A stretch of DNA of 16,942 nucleotides from contig CAWVTK010000027.1 in the NCBI GenBank assembly GCA_963933205.1, forward strand, positions 1 through 16,942, written 5' to 3'. The position numbers and the translations under genes were made by a program. This DNA comes from UBA6772 sp963933205 (GTDB lineage Bacteria > Bacteroidota > Bacteroidia > Flavobacteriales > UBA7430). The first letter of the stretch is position 1; every line of letters begins with the position of its first letter. Positions 7,290 to 13,868 of the stretch are shown here, in pieces. A model generated the notes under the pieces. The model worked only from the letters and a program-made list of their open reading frames with translations, was not told the DNA's origin and searched no databases.

Positions 7290-8235
7290 TAAGAAGAAAA
7301 TTGTATTTATGGGCACACCCCAGTTTGCAGTAGCCTCACTAAAACACATTCACCAGAGTGGATACCAAGTAGTGGCTGTTGTTTGTCCGCCAGACCGCCC
7401 AGCAGGTAGAGGACACAAATTACAAGCTTGTGATGTTAAGAAGTACGCTGTTGAACAAAACTTAACTATTTTACAGCCTGAAAAGTTAAAAGACAGCCAT
7501 TTTTTGAATGTATTAAAGGAGCTGAATGCAGATTTATTTATAGTTGTTGCATTTAGAATGTTGCCCAAAGAAGTTTGGACCCTGCCTAAGTACGGTACTT
7601 TTAACATACACGGATCATTACTGCCTCAGTACCGTGGAGCAGCCCCAATAAATTGGGCCATAATAAATGGAGAAACAAAAACGGGCGTAACCTCTTTTTT
7701 TATAGACGAAAAAATTGATACGGGTGCCACTCTTCTCTACAAAGAATGTGAAATAGCCATAAATGAAACTGCTGGAAATATTCACGACAAGCTCATGCAT
7801 TTAGGAGCCGAACTTGCCACAGAAACATGCGATGCAATTTTTGCCAATTCGATTAAGGCAGAAATTCAAAGGGAAGATAAGCCTCTTAAGGACGCTCCAA
7901 AATTATTTAAAGACAACTGTAAGATTAACTGGAATAAAAGCGCTCTTGCAGTCCACAATCATGTAAGAGGCCTAAGTCCTTACCCAGTAGCCTGGACAAC
8001 ATTTACACACCCTAGTCATGCGGATGTGGTCGTAAAGATTCATAAAAGCACTTACGCCATTAGTAAACATAACAAACAAGCAGGCAGTATTGAAGCTACA
8101 AAATCAGAATTAAAAATATACACAACAGACGGGTACTTAAGTTTAATCGAAATTCAAACCCCAGGCAAAAAGAAAATGGAAATACAGTCCTTTTTAAATG
8201 GAAACTCTATTCTTAACCAACACAAGGCTTGTTAA
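7282..8235 (+). CDS. fmt: Methionyl-tRNA formyltransferase
   Basis: A 317-residue cytoplasmic enzyme that formylates the initiator Met-tRNA using 10-formyltetrahydrofolate. The N-terminal IVFMGTPQFAVASL and PPDRPAGRG (36-44) are family signatures. The catalytic triad is visible as N108 and H110 in FNIHGSLLP and D146 in IDEKIDTG, matching N106/H108/D144 of E. coli. The loop QYRGAAPINWAIINGE (116-131) is typical. The C-terminal half (NHVRGLSPYPVAWT and after) matches the tRNA-binding domain. Length is normal. The ATG overlaps the recQ stop by 8 nt, so it is the last gene of the ATPase-recQ-fmt operon. No strong terminator is evident after it. Confidence 0.96.
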   Translation: MTDKKKIVFMGTPQFAVASLKHIHQSGYQVVAVVCPPDRPAGRGHKLQACDVKKYAVEQNLTILQPEKLKDSHFLNVLKELNADLFIVVAFRMLPKEVWTLPKYGTFNIHGSLLPQYRGAAPINWAIINGETKTGVTSFFIDEKIDTGATLLYKECEIAINETAGNIHDKLMHLGAELATETCDAIFANSIKAEIQREDKPLKDAPKLFKDNCKINWNKSALAVHNHVRGLSPYPVAWTTFTHPSHADVVVKIHKSTYAISKHNKQAGSIEATKSELKIYTTDGYLSLIEIQTPGKKKMEIQSFLNGNSILNQHKAC

Positions 8236-8420
8236 GGCACATTGTTACTCATTTTATTTAAAAAAAGGTATAATTTAATCGTATTTATCAACAATTGCCC
8301 AATTTTATTAACAAAGTAGTGGTTTTGAGTACCCTAAACTTGTGCAATCTCAACAATAGTCTATATTTGTAAAGCATTCAAAAAAAATGCATAAAACATT
8401 AACCCTTAAAACTGTTTATT
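8236..8420. other. Intergenic region carrying the HU promoter and 5' leader
   Basis: No gene is visible. The left half (8236-8339) is AT-rich with no hairpin terminator for fmt that I can support. The right part holds the HU promoter and a leader of about 45 nt that is A-rich and contains no Shine-Dalgarno sequence. Confidence 0.5.
8340..8369 (+). promoter_or_regulatory. Bacteroidota-type promoter of the HU gene
   Basis: TTG at 8340-8342 is followed after 19 nt by TATATTTG at 8362-8369, matching the Bacteroidota primary-sigma consensus (TTG at -33, TAnnTTTG at -7). This is the best-matching promoter in the window, as expected for an abundant nucleoid protein. Predicted transcription start is about 8375. 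Confidence 0.8.
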
Positions 8421-8693
8421 ATGAACAAGTCAGAATTAATCGACGCTATGGCCAGTGATGCTGGTATCTCTAAAGCTGCTGCTAAACTTGCATTAGATTC
8501 ATTTACTGGATCTGTAGCTGGATCTCTTGCTAAAGGTGGAAAAGTTGCCTTAGTTGGTTTTGGATCATTTTCAATTTCAGCACGTGCTGCAAGAGAGGGT
8601 CGTAATCCTCAAACTGGTAAAACAATTCAAATCGCTGCTAAGAACGTTGTAAAGTTCAAAGCTGGTGCTGATTTAAGTGGAAAAGTAAACTAA
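8421..8693 (+). CDS. hup: HU-family nucleoid-associated DNA-binding protein
   Basis: A 90-residue protein of standard HU length that bends and compacts DNA as a dimer. It has the N-terminal helical dimerisation region (MNKSELIDAMASDAGISKAA), the GFGSF turn (46-50) and the beta-arm with RNPQTGK (61-67), where P63 is the residue that intercalates into the minor groove. It is alanine- and lysine-rich and cytoplasmic. Codon use is richer in GCT, GGT and CGT than its neighbours, consistent with high expression. It is monocistronic, with its own strong promoter and a strong terminator 24 nt after the stop. IHF subunits share the fold, but the arm and length fit HU better. Confidence 0.95.
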   Translation: MNKSELIDAMASDAGISKAAAKLALDSFTGSVAGSLAKGGKVALVGFGSFSISARAAREGRNPQTGKTIQIAAKNVVKFKAGADLSGKVN

Positions 8694-8711
8694 TTACTTT
8701 TTTTCCAGAAT

Positions 8712-8741
8712 AAAAAACCTCGCATTTTGCGAGGTTTTTTT
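8712..8741. terminator. Bidirectional rho-independent terminator between hup and the PhnP-like gene
   Basis: A perfect stem CCTCGCA (8718-8724) / TGCGAGG (8728-8734) with a 3-nt TTT loop, extended by A6 (8712-8717) pairing with T6 (8735-8740). With T-tails in both directions, it can terminate hup on the plus strand and the convergent gene, whose stop is at 8746, on the minus strand. Confidence 0.92.
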
Positions 8742-8745
8742 ATGC

Positions 8746-9510
8746 TTAACAATCTACTACCAAACCATCGTAAGCCACAAAAACATTTTCGGGTAATTTT
8801 TTAAGTGTATCCTCATGTGTTCCCATTAAATGACTAAGGTGAGTCAGGTAGGCTCTTTCAGGCTTTACTAGAGCAATAATCGCTAGGGCTTCGCTCAAGT
8901 TAAAATGAGAAATGTGTTCCTTTATTCTTAATGCGTTTACCACCAATACTTTCGAACCCTTTACCTTTGCCAATTCTACATCAGATATTGTTTTTGCATC
9001 TGTAATATAAGACAGATCTTTTACTCTAAAACCTAAAACAGGCAATTTGTAATGTAAAACTTCTATAGGAGTAAATACAGTATTGTTTATGGTAAAAGAA
9101 TTGTCCTTAGAAATTTGATGCAGTTTTACTTTAGGCACTCCAGGATATCTGTTTTCGGAAAATACATACGGGTATTCACGGTAAAGCGCTTTTTGCACAT
9201 TTAAATCGCAGTAAACATCCATATCTCTTTGATGCTTATAATTAAAAGCGCGCACATCGTCCATACCAGCTACATGGTCCTTGTGTTCGTGTGTAAACAA
9301 AACAGCTCTAAGATTAGACACTTTCTCGCGAAGCATTTGCTGCCTAAAATCGGGTCCAGTATCAATTACGTAGTTTTCATTGTTTAAACTTATCATTACA
9401 GAAGTCCGTAACCTTTTGTCCTTTTCATCTAAAGAAATACAAACTGCACAGTCGCAAGCTATAACCGGAATACCCTGAGAAGTACCCGTACCTAAAAAAG
9501 TTAATTTCAT
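8746..9510 (-). CDS. PhnP-like MBL-fold metallo-hydrolase
   Basis: A 254-residue metallo-beta-lactamase-fold hydrolase. The start MKLTFLGTGTSQGIPVI is the standard first strand, followed by CDCAVC (C19, C21, C24), which matches the extra zinc-binding cysteines of PhnP-type enzymes. The active-site motif HEHKDH is at 74-79 (HxHxDH), DTGPD lies at 50-54, YITDAK supplies a later metal-ligand aspartate, and HLSHLMGTHED near the C-terminus a final histidine. PhnP hydrolyses cyclic ribose phosphates in phosphonate breakdown, but no phn gene is nearby, so the substrate here is unknown; a cyclic phosphodiester is a reasonable inference. It is cytoplasmic. It shares its terminator with hup and is divergent from the conserved unknown gene, with an operator-like palindrome in between. 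Confidence 0.87.
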   Translation of the reverse strand: MKLTFLGTGTSQGIPVIACDCAVCISLDEKDKRLRTSVMISLNNENYVIDTGPDFRQQMLREKVSNLRAVLFTHEHKDHVAGMDDVRAFNYKHQRDMDVYCDLNVQKALYREYPYVFSENRYPGVPKVKLHQISKDNSFTINNTVFTPIEVLHYKLPVLGFRVKDLSYITDAKTISDVELAKVKGSKVLVVNALRIKEHISHFNLSEALAIIALVKPERAYLTHLSHLMGTHEDTLKKLPENVFVAYDGLVVDC

Positions 9511-9514
9511 AGTA

Positions 9515-9522
9515 CAAATATA
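9515..9522 (-). promoter_or_regulatory. -7 promoter box immediately upstream of the PhnP-like gene
   Basis: On the minus strand this reads TATATTTG, an exact TAnnTTTG match, ending 4 nt before the ATG at 9510. Transcription would begin at or next to the start codon, implying a leaderless mRNA. The start codon is certain because the MBL first strand begins at its second residue. Confidence 0.5.
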
Positions 9523-9538
9523 TTCGATTTAATCGAAT
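9522..9538. repeat. Operator-like palindrome between divergent genes
   Basis: A perfect inverted repeat with arms ATTCGATT and AATCGAAT (8 bp each) around a single T. It touches the upstream end of the PhnP-like gene's -7 box, a position where a bound protein would block or aid RNA polymerase. It has no T-tail, so it is not a terminator. No cognate regulator gene is evident in the window. Confidence 0.5.
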
Positions 9539-9565
9539 GAAAACTGAACAAATACATGATATTAC

Positions 9566-9596
9566 TTGGCTATGTAAAATAGGGCATTTACATTTG
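9566..9596 (+). promoter_or_regulatory. Bacteroidota-type promoter of the conserved unknown gene
   Basis: TTG at 9566-9568 and TACATTTG at 9589-9596, separated by 20 nt, match the TTG/TAnnTTTG consensus. The predicted transcription start, about 9602, lies downstream of the ATG at 9537 and upstream of the ATG at 9618, which fixes the latter as the likely start. Confidence 0.65.
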
Positions 9597-9617
9597 TCTA
9601 ATGAATTAAAGAATCTT

Positions 9618-11045
9618 ATGAAAAACGTTGTTTTAACGCCAGCACAAAAAGCCTTACAAATCAATTTCAACCCTGAGCTCTACGGGACCTTTGCAGAAAT
9701 AGGAGCTGGACAAGAAGTTGTTCGTCATTTTTTTAGAGCTGGTGGAGCTTCCGGGACTATTGCCAAAACCATGTCGGCATACGACAAAGACTTTAGCGAT
9801 GCCATTTATGGCAAGGAAGCAAATGGAAGATACGTTTGCGAGTCTCGTTTAAAAAAAATGATTGAACACGAATACGGTTTAATCTCAGAGCGTTTAGACA
9901 GAGAAAAGCACCCAAACAAAAGGTTTTTCTCCTTTGCCAACAATGTAGCCACCATAAATTTCTCAAAAACAACAGACGGACACGGCTGGATGGGACTTCG
10001 GTTTCAACTAAATCCAGACTCGGAGCCTAACGATGTGGTACTGCACTTTTTAATGCACGAGCGAGAAGCGAAACAACAGCAGGAAAGTGCAGGTATACTT
10101 GGCGTAAACCTTCTTTACGGTTGCATGTTTCACCACAACGACCCTAAAACTCTTATCAAACAACTGTTCGACAACATCAGTAAAGGGCATATCGAAATAG
10201 ACATGATTCAAATGAATGGTCCTGATTTTGAAGATGTTGACAACCGGTTACTCAGTTTGTTTTTGGTAAAAGAAAAGATGACCGATGCCGTTATTTTTGG
10301 TCCGGACGGAGTAAACTTACAACCATCAGAAGTACTCTACAAAAAAAACATATTAGCTATTAGAGGGAGTTTTAGGCCTGTTACTAAGGTTAATATAGAC
10401 ATGATTCGAAATGGTTATACAAAGTTTTCGATGGAGAAAAGAGTTAAAAAGGACAACCTCCAAGTTTTATTTGAAATAACCTTAAGCAATCTAATTTCTG
10501 AAGGAGAAATTGACGAACAAGATTTTTTAGCTAGAGCAGATGTTTTATGCTCTATAGGTCAAACTGTTTTAATTTCTAACTACCAACAATACTATAAACT
10601 ACTGGATTATTTTAGCAAGTTTACTTCCAAAAGAATGGGTATTATTTTAGGAGTTCCTAATTTAAAACAAATATTTGAGGAAAAGTATTACCGACACTTA
10701 AGCGGAGGCATACTCGAAGCATTTGGAAGAATGTTTAACAGAGACTTGAAGGTTTATTTATATCCTTACCAAAAGCAAGTAGATGGAGCTCTTACGAACT
10801 CAACTAACTTAGAAATTCACCCTAGGTTTAGACCGCTATACGACTACCTTATTTACAACAATAGGATTGTTGATATAGGATACGATCCGAAGGTTCTTCA
10901 CATTTTTTCTCCCGTAGTTTTAAGAATGATTAAAAATGGAATTAAGGGATGGGAAGACCTCGTGCCAGCTTATGTGGATAATTTAATTAAAGACAAAAAG
11001 TTATTTGGCTACAAAACAACTTCAAAGAAAGAAGAGAAAGCCTAA
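9618..11045 (+). CDS. Conserved protein of unknown function, 475 residues
   Basis: I recognise this as a conserved Bacteroidota-type protein but cannot give it a function; any enzyme or receptor name attached to it in databases should be treated with caution. The N-terminus has a striking conserved block, LYGTFAEIGAGQEVVRHFF (residues 17-35), then RAGGASGTIAKTMSAYDKDFSDAIYG. Later blocks include FFSFANNVATINF and GHGWMGLRFQLNP (residues 105-143), and LGVNLLYGCMFHH. No signal peptide, membrane helix, P-loop or metal-binding motif stands out, so it is probably cytoplasmic. The open frame extends to an ATG at 9537, but the promoter lies inside that extension and the conserved sequence begins with VLTPAQKALQINFNPELYG, so 9618 is chosen. 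It is divergent from the PhnP-like gene and abuts a convergent FMN reductase with no gap. Confidence 0.8.
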   Translation: MKNVVLTPAQKALQINFNPELYGTFAEIGAGQEVVRHFFRAGGASGTIAKTMSAYDKDFSDAIYGKEANGRYVCESRLKKMIEHEYGLISERLDREKHPNKRFFSFANNVATINFSKTTDGHGWMGLRFQLNPDSEPNDVVLHFLMHEREAKQQQESAGILGVNLLYGCMFHHNDPKTLIKQLFDNISKGHIEIDMIQMNGPDFEDVDNRLLSLFLVKEKMTDAVIFGPDGVNLQPSEVLYKKNILAIRGSFRPVTKVNIDMIRNGYTKFSMEKRVKKDNLQVLFEITLSNLISEGEIDEQDFLARADVLCSIGQTVLISNYQQYYKLLDYFSKFTSKRMGIILGVPNLKQIFEEKYYRHLSGGILEAFGRMFNRDLKVYLYPYQKQVDGALTNSTNLEIHPRFRPLYDYLIYNNRIVDIGYDPKVLHIFSPVVLRMIKNGIKGWEDLVPAYVDNLIKDKKLFGYKTTSKKEEKA

Positions 11046-11567
11046 TTAAAACTTAAGAAACCGTTCTATTTGATCCTGAAGCAGTGCTACTGTTTCAGGA
11101 TTTTCTATTTTGCCCTGATCGTTGAGTAACTTATGCACTTGAGACAACTTAGGCTTAGAAGAAAAAACCTCAGCTTTAAGGTGATGAAATAAAGAAGTTA
11201 GCTGATCCATTCCTCTTATATTGCCAGCTCTTCCTGTAGCAACACCAACTAATGCAACCTTTTTACTGCTTATACCATCGCTTCCGATGCAGTCTATAAA
11301 AGACTTAAATACACCCGGATAGCTACCGTGGTACTCGGGAGAAACTACCACAAACTTATCTGCCGATTTTATATAAGTATCCACTAGCGAAGAAAATTCA
11401 TCTGTAGAAGCACCGTAAAAATTCGAGAACATAAAATCTCTAGGCAAATCGCCTAAATCCAAAACCTGATTTGGTGTGTTGTTAGCTTTTAATAAGCTAC
11501 TGTAAAAATGAGCTACTTTTAAAGATAAGCTGTCTTTTCTATTGGTGGCAGAAATAATGGTAATCAT
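11046..11567 (-). CDS. NAD(P)H-dependent FMN reductase (flavodoxin fold)
   Basis: A 174-residue protein of the NADPH-dependent FMN reductase family (PF03358). It opens MITIISATNRKDSLSLKVA, where SATNRKDSLS (6-15) is the FMN-phosphate loop. The diagnostic SPEYHGSYPGVFKSFID (about residues 77-93) contacts the flavin, and VALVGVATGRAGNIRG (about 104-119) is the third FMN-binding segment. It reduces flavin, and possibly quinones, azo dyes or chromate, with NAD(P)H; the physiological substrate is unknown. A longer frame reaches an ATG at 11672, but the 35 extra residues do not match the fold and run into the parA upstream region, so I use 11567. It is divergent from parA. Its 3' end contains the terminator hairpin of the opposing gene. 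Confidence 0.87.
   Translation of the reverse strand: MITIISATNRKDSLSLKVAHFYSSLLKANNTPNQVLDLGDLPRDFMFSNFYGASTDEFSSLVDTYIKSADKFVVVSPEYHGSYPGVFKSFIDCIGSDGISSKKVALVGVATGRAGNIRGMDQLTSLFHHLKAEVFSSKPKLSQVHKLLNDQGKIENPETVALLQDQIERFLKF
11073..11111 (+). terminator. Hairpin terminator of the conserved unknown gene, inside the convergent CDS
   Basis: Arms ATCCTGAA (11073-11080) and TTCAGGAT (11094-11101) pair perfectly. The stem continues through a G·U pair (11081/11093) and CAGT/ACTG (11082-11085, 11089-11092) to a 3-nt loop GCT, giving 13 bp in all. TTTTCTATTTT follows. It begins 27 nt after the stop at 11045 and lies within the last codons of the FMN reductase on the other strand. Confidence 0.7.
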
Positions 11568-11638
11568 ATGGTTGAAAATTGTGTCTAAAATGTTGATAAC
11601 ATAAGATAAATCATACCAAAGTCTAACAAGGACTTTTC

Positions 11639-11662
11639 GTATTTTTAAAGGCTTAAAAATAC
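11639..11662. repeat. 24-nt inverted repeat upstream of parA
   Basis: Arms GTATTTTTAA and TTAAAAATAC (10 bp, perfect) flank a 4-nt AGGC centre, 17 nt before the parA ATG. It contains TATTTTTA, one base off the -7 consensus, so a protein bound here could control the operon. It does not resemble the known parS consensus (TGTTTCACGTGAAACA). As RNA it could also fold in the leader. Confidence 0.5.
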
Positions 11663-11679
11663 ATAAATTCATTTTATAT

Positions 11680-12450
11680 ATGGCAAAGATAATCGCAATA
11701 GCAAATCAAAAAGGAGGCGTTGGTAAAACAACGACTTCTGTTAACCTAGCTGCATGCCTAGGAGTGCTGGAAAAGAACGTATTACTCATTGATGCAGACC
11801 CGCAAGCAAATGCGAGCTCATCGCTTGGTATAGACCCAAATGGAAACCACAACGGCACTTATCAGTGTTTGGAGCATCAACTAAACGCCCTAGAATGCAT
11901 CCAAAAGTCGTCTAGTCCTAACGTAGATGTGATGCCCTCACATTTAGATTTAGTTGGAGCCGAAATAGAACTGGTTGATAAAGAAGCACGCGAATTTATG
12001 TTAAAAACCGCGCTTAAAGATATTAGAGAGGAATACGATTACATAATTATTGACTGTGCTCCTTCTTTAGGGCTCATTACATTAAACGCGCTAACTGCTG
12101 CCGATTCTATCATTGTACCAATACAGTGTGAGTATTTTGCCTTAGAAGGATTGGGTAAATTAATGAACACCATTAAGAGTGTACAAAACATTCAAAACCC
12201 TGATTTAGACATAGAAGGGTTACTTTTAACCATGTACGACTCTAGATTACGACTGTCAAATTTAGTAATCGAAGAGGTGAAAACTCATTTTCAAGACATG
12301 GTTTTTAAAACAGTCATTCAGCGAAATGTAAGACTAAGTGAGGCACCAAGCTACGGCGAAAGTATTATTAAATACGACGCTACAAGCAAGGGAGCCATCA
12401 ACTACCTTAATTTGGCACAAGAATTTTTAGAAAAAAACGAATCTTTATAA
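11680..12450 (+). CDS. parA: ParA (Soj-type) chromosome-partitioning ATPase
   Basis: A 256-residue ParA/MinD-superfamily ATPase that binds nucleoid DNA in its ATP-dimer form and moves ParB-parS complexes to segregate replicated origins. It has the deviant Walker A KGGVGKTTT (11-19), the switch segment LLIDADPQANASSSLG (about 35-50), Walker B-like YIIIDCAPSLG (about 121-131) and PIQCEYFALEGLG. The C-terminal VIQRNVRLSEAPSYGE stretch is a hallmark of chromosomal Soj proteins. There is no N-terminal helix-turn-helix, so it is the short chromosomal type, not plasmid type Ia. It heads the operon parA-parB-DUF5683-dapB-lepB-lepB; parB follows after 4 nt. Confidence 0.96.
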   Translation: MAKIIAIANQKGGVGKTTTSVNLAACLGVLEKNVLLIDADPQANASSSLGIDPNGNHNGTYQCLEHQLNALECIQKSSSPNVDVMPSHLDLVGAEIELVDKEAREFMLKTALKDIREEYDYIIIDCAPSLGLITLNALTAADSIIVPIQCEYFALEGLGKLMNTIKSVQNIQNPDLDIEGLLLTMYDSRLRLSNLVIEEVKTHFQDMVFKTVIQRNVRLSEAPSYGESIIKYDATSKGAINYLNLAQEFLEKNESL

Positions 12451-12454
12451 TACG

Positions 12455-13360
12455 ATGGCAAAACAAAAAAAAGCTTTAGGGAGAGGTTTGTCTGCCATAT
12501 TAAGCAATCCAAACACCGACATTACTCAATCCAAGAGTAGTTCTGATGCTCAGACTCCTCTTGGAACTGTAGGCGAACTTTTGATGAGTACCATCGAAGT
12601 AAATCCATTTCAGCCACGCACGTATTTTGATGAAAGCGCACTAAACGAATTGGCCAAGTCCATTAAGGTACTCGGTGTTGTACAGCCCATTACAGTACGT
12701 AAATTGGGCTACGATAAGTACCAGTTAATAGCTGGCGAAAGAAGATTTAGAGCCAGTAAAATTGCAGGTATTACTCGAATTCCTGCATACGTTCGTATTG
12801 CCAACGATCAAGAAATGCTCGAAATGGCACTGGTAGAAAACGTGCAAAGAGAAGATTTAGACGCCATTGAAGTGGCTTTAAGCTACAAATTACTTCAAGA
12901 CGAATGTAATCTTACACAAGAAATGCTGAGTGAACGCGTTGGTAAAAAACGTTCTACTGTAAGTAATTACCTTAGACTGTTAAATTTAAACCCAATTGTG
13001 CAAGCGGGCATTAGAGATAAAATGATTTCGATGGGACATGCACGTACCCTTGTAAATATTGAGGATGAAACCTCGCAATTAGAATTGTATAAGGAAATTT
13101 TGGCCGGTAGTTTGTCGGTAAGGCAAACCGAAGAATTAGTACAAGGAGTTAAGCGCAGTATAAAAGTACCCGTAAACACTTCATCTAAGCCAAAATCGCC
13201 CCTCCCCTTTTCGGTACAGCAACTTACCAAAGAGTTTGAGGCAAAAATTAAAAGTAAAACAGAGGTGAAACTTCAAAAAAACGGAAAAGGAAAATTAATT
13301 ATTTCCTTTAAAGATGAAGAAGAACTCGAACATATTATTCAATGCTTTCAAAACGGATAA
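12455..13360 (+). CDS. parB: ParB (Spo0J-type) chromosome-partitioning protein
   Basis: A 301-residue CTP-dependent DNA clamp that loads at parS and spreads along DNA. The N-terminus KKALGRGLSAIL (5-16) is the conserved ParA-stimulating segment. ParB motifs follow: NPFQPR (50-55), GVVQPITVR (74-82), GERRFRAS (94-101) in the nucleotide-binding site, and ENVQREDLDAIE (128-139). The helix-turn-helix that reads parS is LTQEMLSERVGKKRSTVSNY (153-172), and the last ~60 residues form the dimerisation domain. I found no parS-like site in the window. Its last 19 nt overlap the start of the DUF5683 gene. Confidence 0.96.
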   Translation: MAKQKKALGRGLSAILSNPNTDITQSKSSSDAQTPLGTVGELLMSTIEVNPFQPRTYFDESALNELAKSIKVLGVVQPITVRKLGYDKYQLIAGERRFRASKIAGITRIPAYVRIANDQEMLEMALVENVQREDLDAIEVALSYKLLQDECNLTQEMLSERVGKKRSTVSNYLRLLNLNPIVQAGIRDKMISMGHARTLVNIEDETSQLELYKEILAGSLSVRQTEELVQGVKRSIKVPVNTSSKPKSPLPFSVQQLTKEFEAKIKSKTEVKLQKNGKGKLIISFKDEEELEHIIQCFQNG

Positions 13361-13866
13361 TACTTTTATTTAGCTTGCTTTGTTTTTATACAAGTAGTAA
13401 GTCGCAGCAAATCGAGATAATTAAATCTCCTGTAAAAGCGAGTATTTACTCGGCTATACTCCCTGGGTCTGGACAGTTTTACAACGAAAAATATTGGAAA
13501 ATACCCGTTCTGTATGCAGCTATGGCTACTGCCTTGTATGTGGCAAACTTGAACCGTAAAAAGTATTTATCCTACCGTAAAGCTTACCAATACAGAACCG
13601 ATTCTGATGAGAATACTATTGATGAATACGCGGGCATTTATACAGAAGGTAATTTAATTACCATTAAAAACTACCATCGTAAAAACAGAGATTTGGGCTA
13701 TATTATTATGGTCGGAATATACTTACTCAACATCGTAGACGCTTCGGTGGATGCTCATTTATTTAACTTTAATGTAAACGATAATTTGAGTTTAAGAATT
13801 GCACCAAAAATTTTACGCTTACATAATCAAAACCAATACGCTTTAGCGCTAACTTTAAACCTCTGA
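13342..13866 (+). CDS. DUF5683 family exported or membrane protein
   Basis: A 174-residue protein with an N-terminal hydrophobic signal (residues 1-21, basic start, ending SKS-QQ). The motif SAILPGSGQFYNEKYWKIP (about 32-50) is diagnostic of DUF5683. Two further hydrophobic stretches, near residues 50-67 (VLYAAMATALYVAN) and 112-130 (GYIIMVGIYLLNIVDASVD), suggest membrane helices; the rest is charged and ends in beta-like sequence. The biochemical role is unknown. The ATG lies inside the parB reading frame (19-nt overlap) and dapB begins 2 nt after its stop, so it is firmly in the operon. This position between parB and dapB is a familiar Bacteroidota arrangement. Confidence 0.85.
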   Translation: MLSKRIILLFSLLCFYTSSKSQQIEIIKSPVKASIYSAILPGSGQFYNEKYWKIPVLYAAMATALYVANLNRKKYLSYRKAYQYRTDSDENTIDEYAGIYTEGNLITIKNYHRKNRDLGYIIMVGIYLLNIVDASVDAHLFNFNVNDNLSLRIAPKILRLHNQNQYALALTLNL

Positions 13867-13868
13867 AA

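Noticed and set aside
8374..8390. GCATT/AATGC hairpin in the HU leader
   Set aside because: A 5-bp stem with a 7-nt loop is too weak to support a regulatory RNA call.
9537..9617. N-terminal 27-residue extension of the conserved unknown protein
   Set aside because: A promoter lies inside it, and the sequence does not look like part of the fold.
11568..11672. N-terminal 35-residue extension of the FMN reductase
   Set aside because: The flavodoxin first strand and FMN loop begin at the ATG at 11567, and the extension includes the parA upstream inverted repeat.
11680..13360. parS centromere site
   Set aside because: I looked for matches to TGTTTCACGTGAAACA through parA-parB and their flanks and saw none close enough to report.
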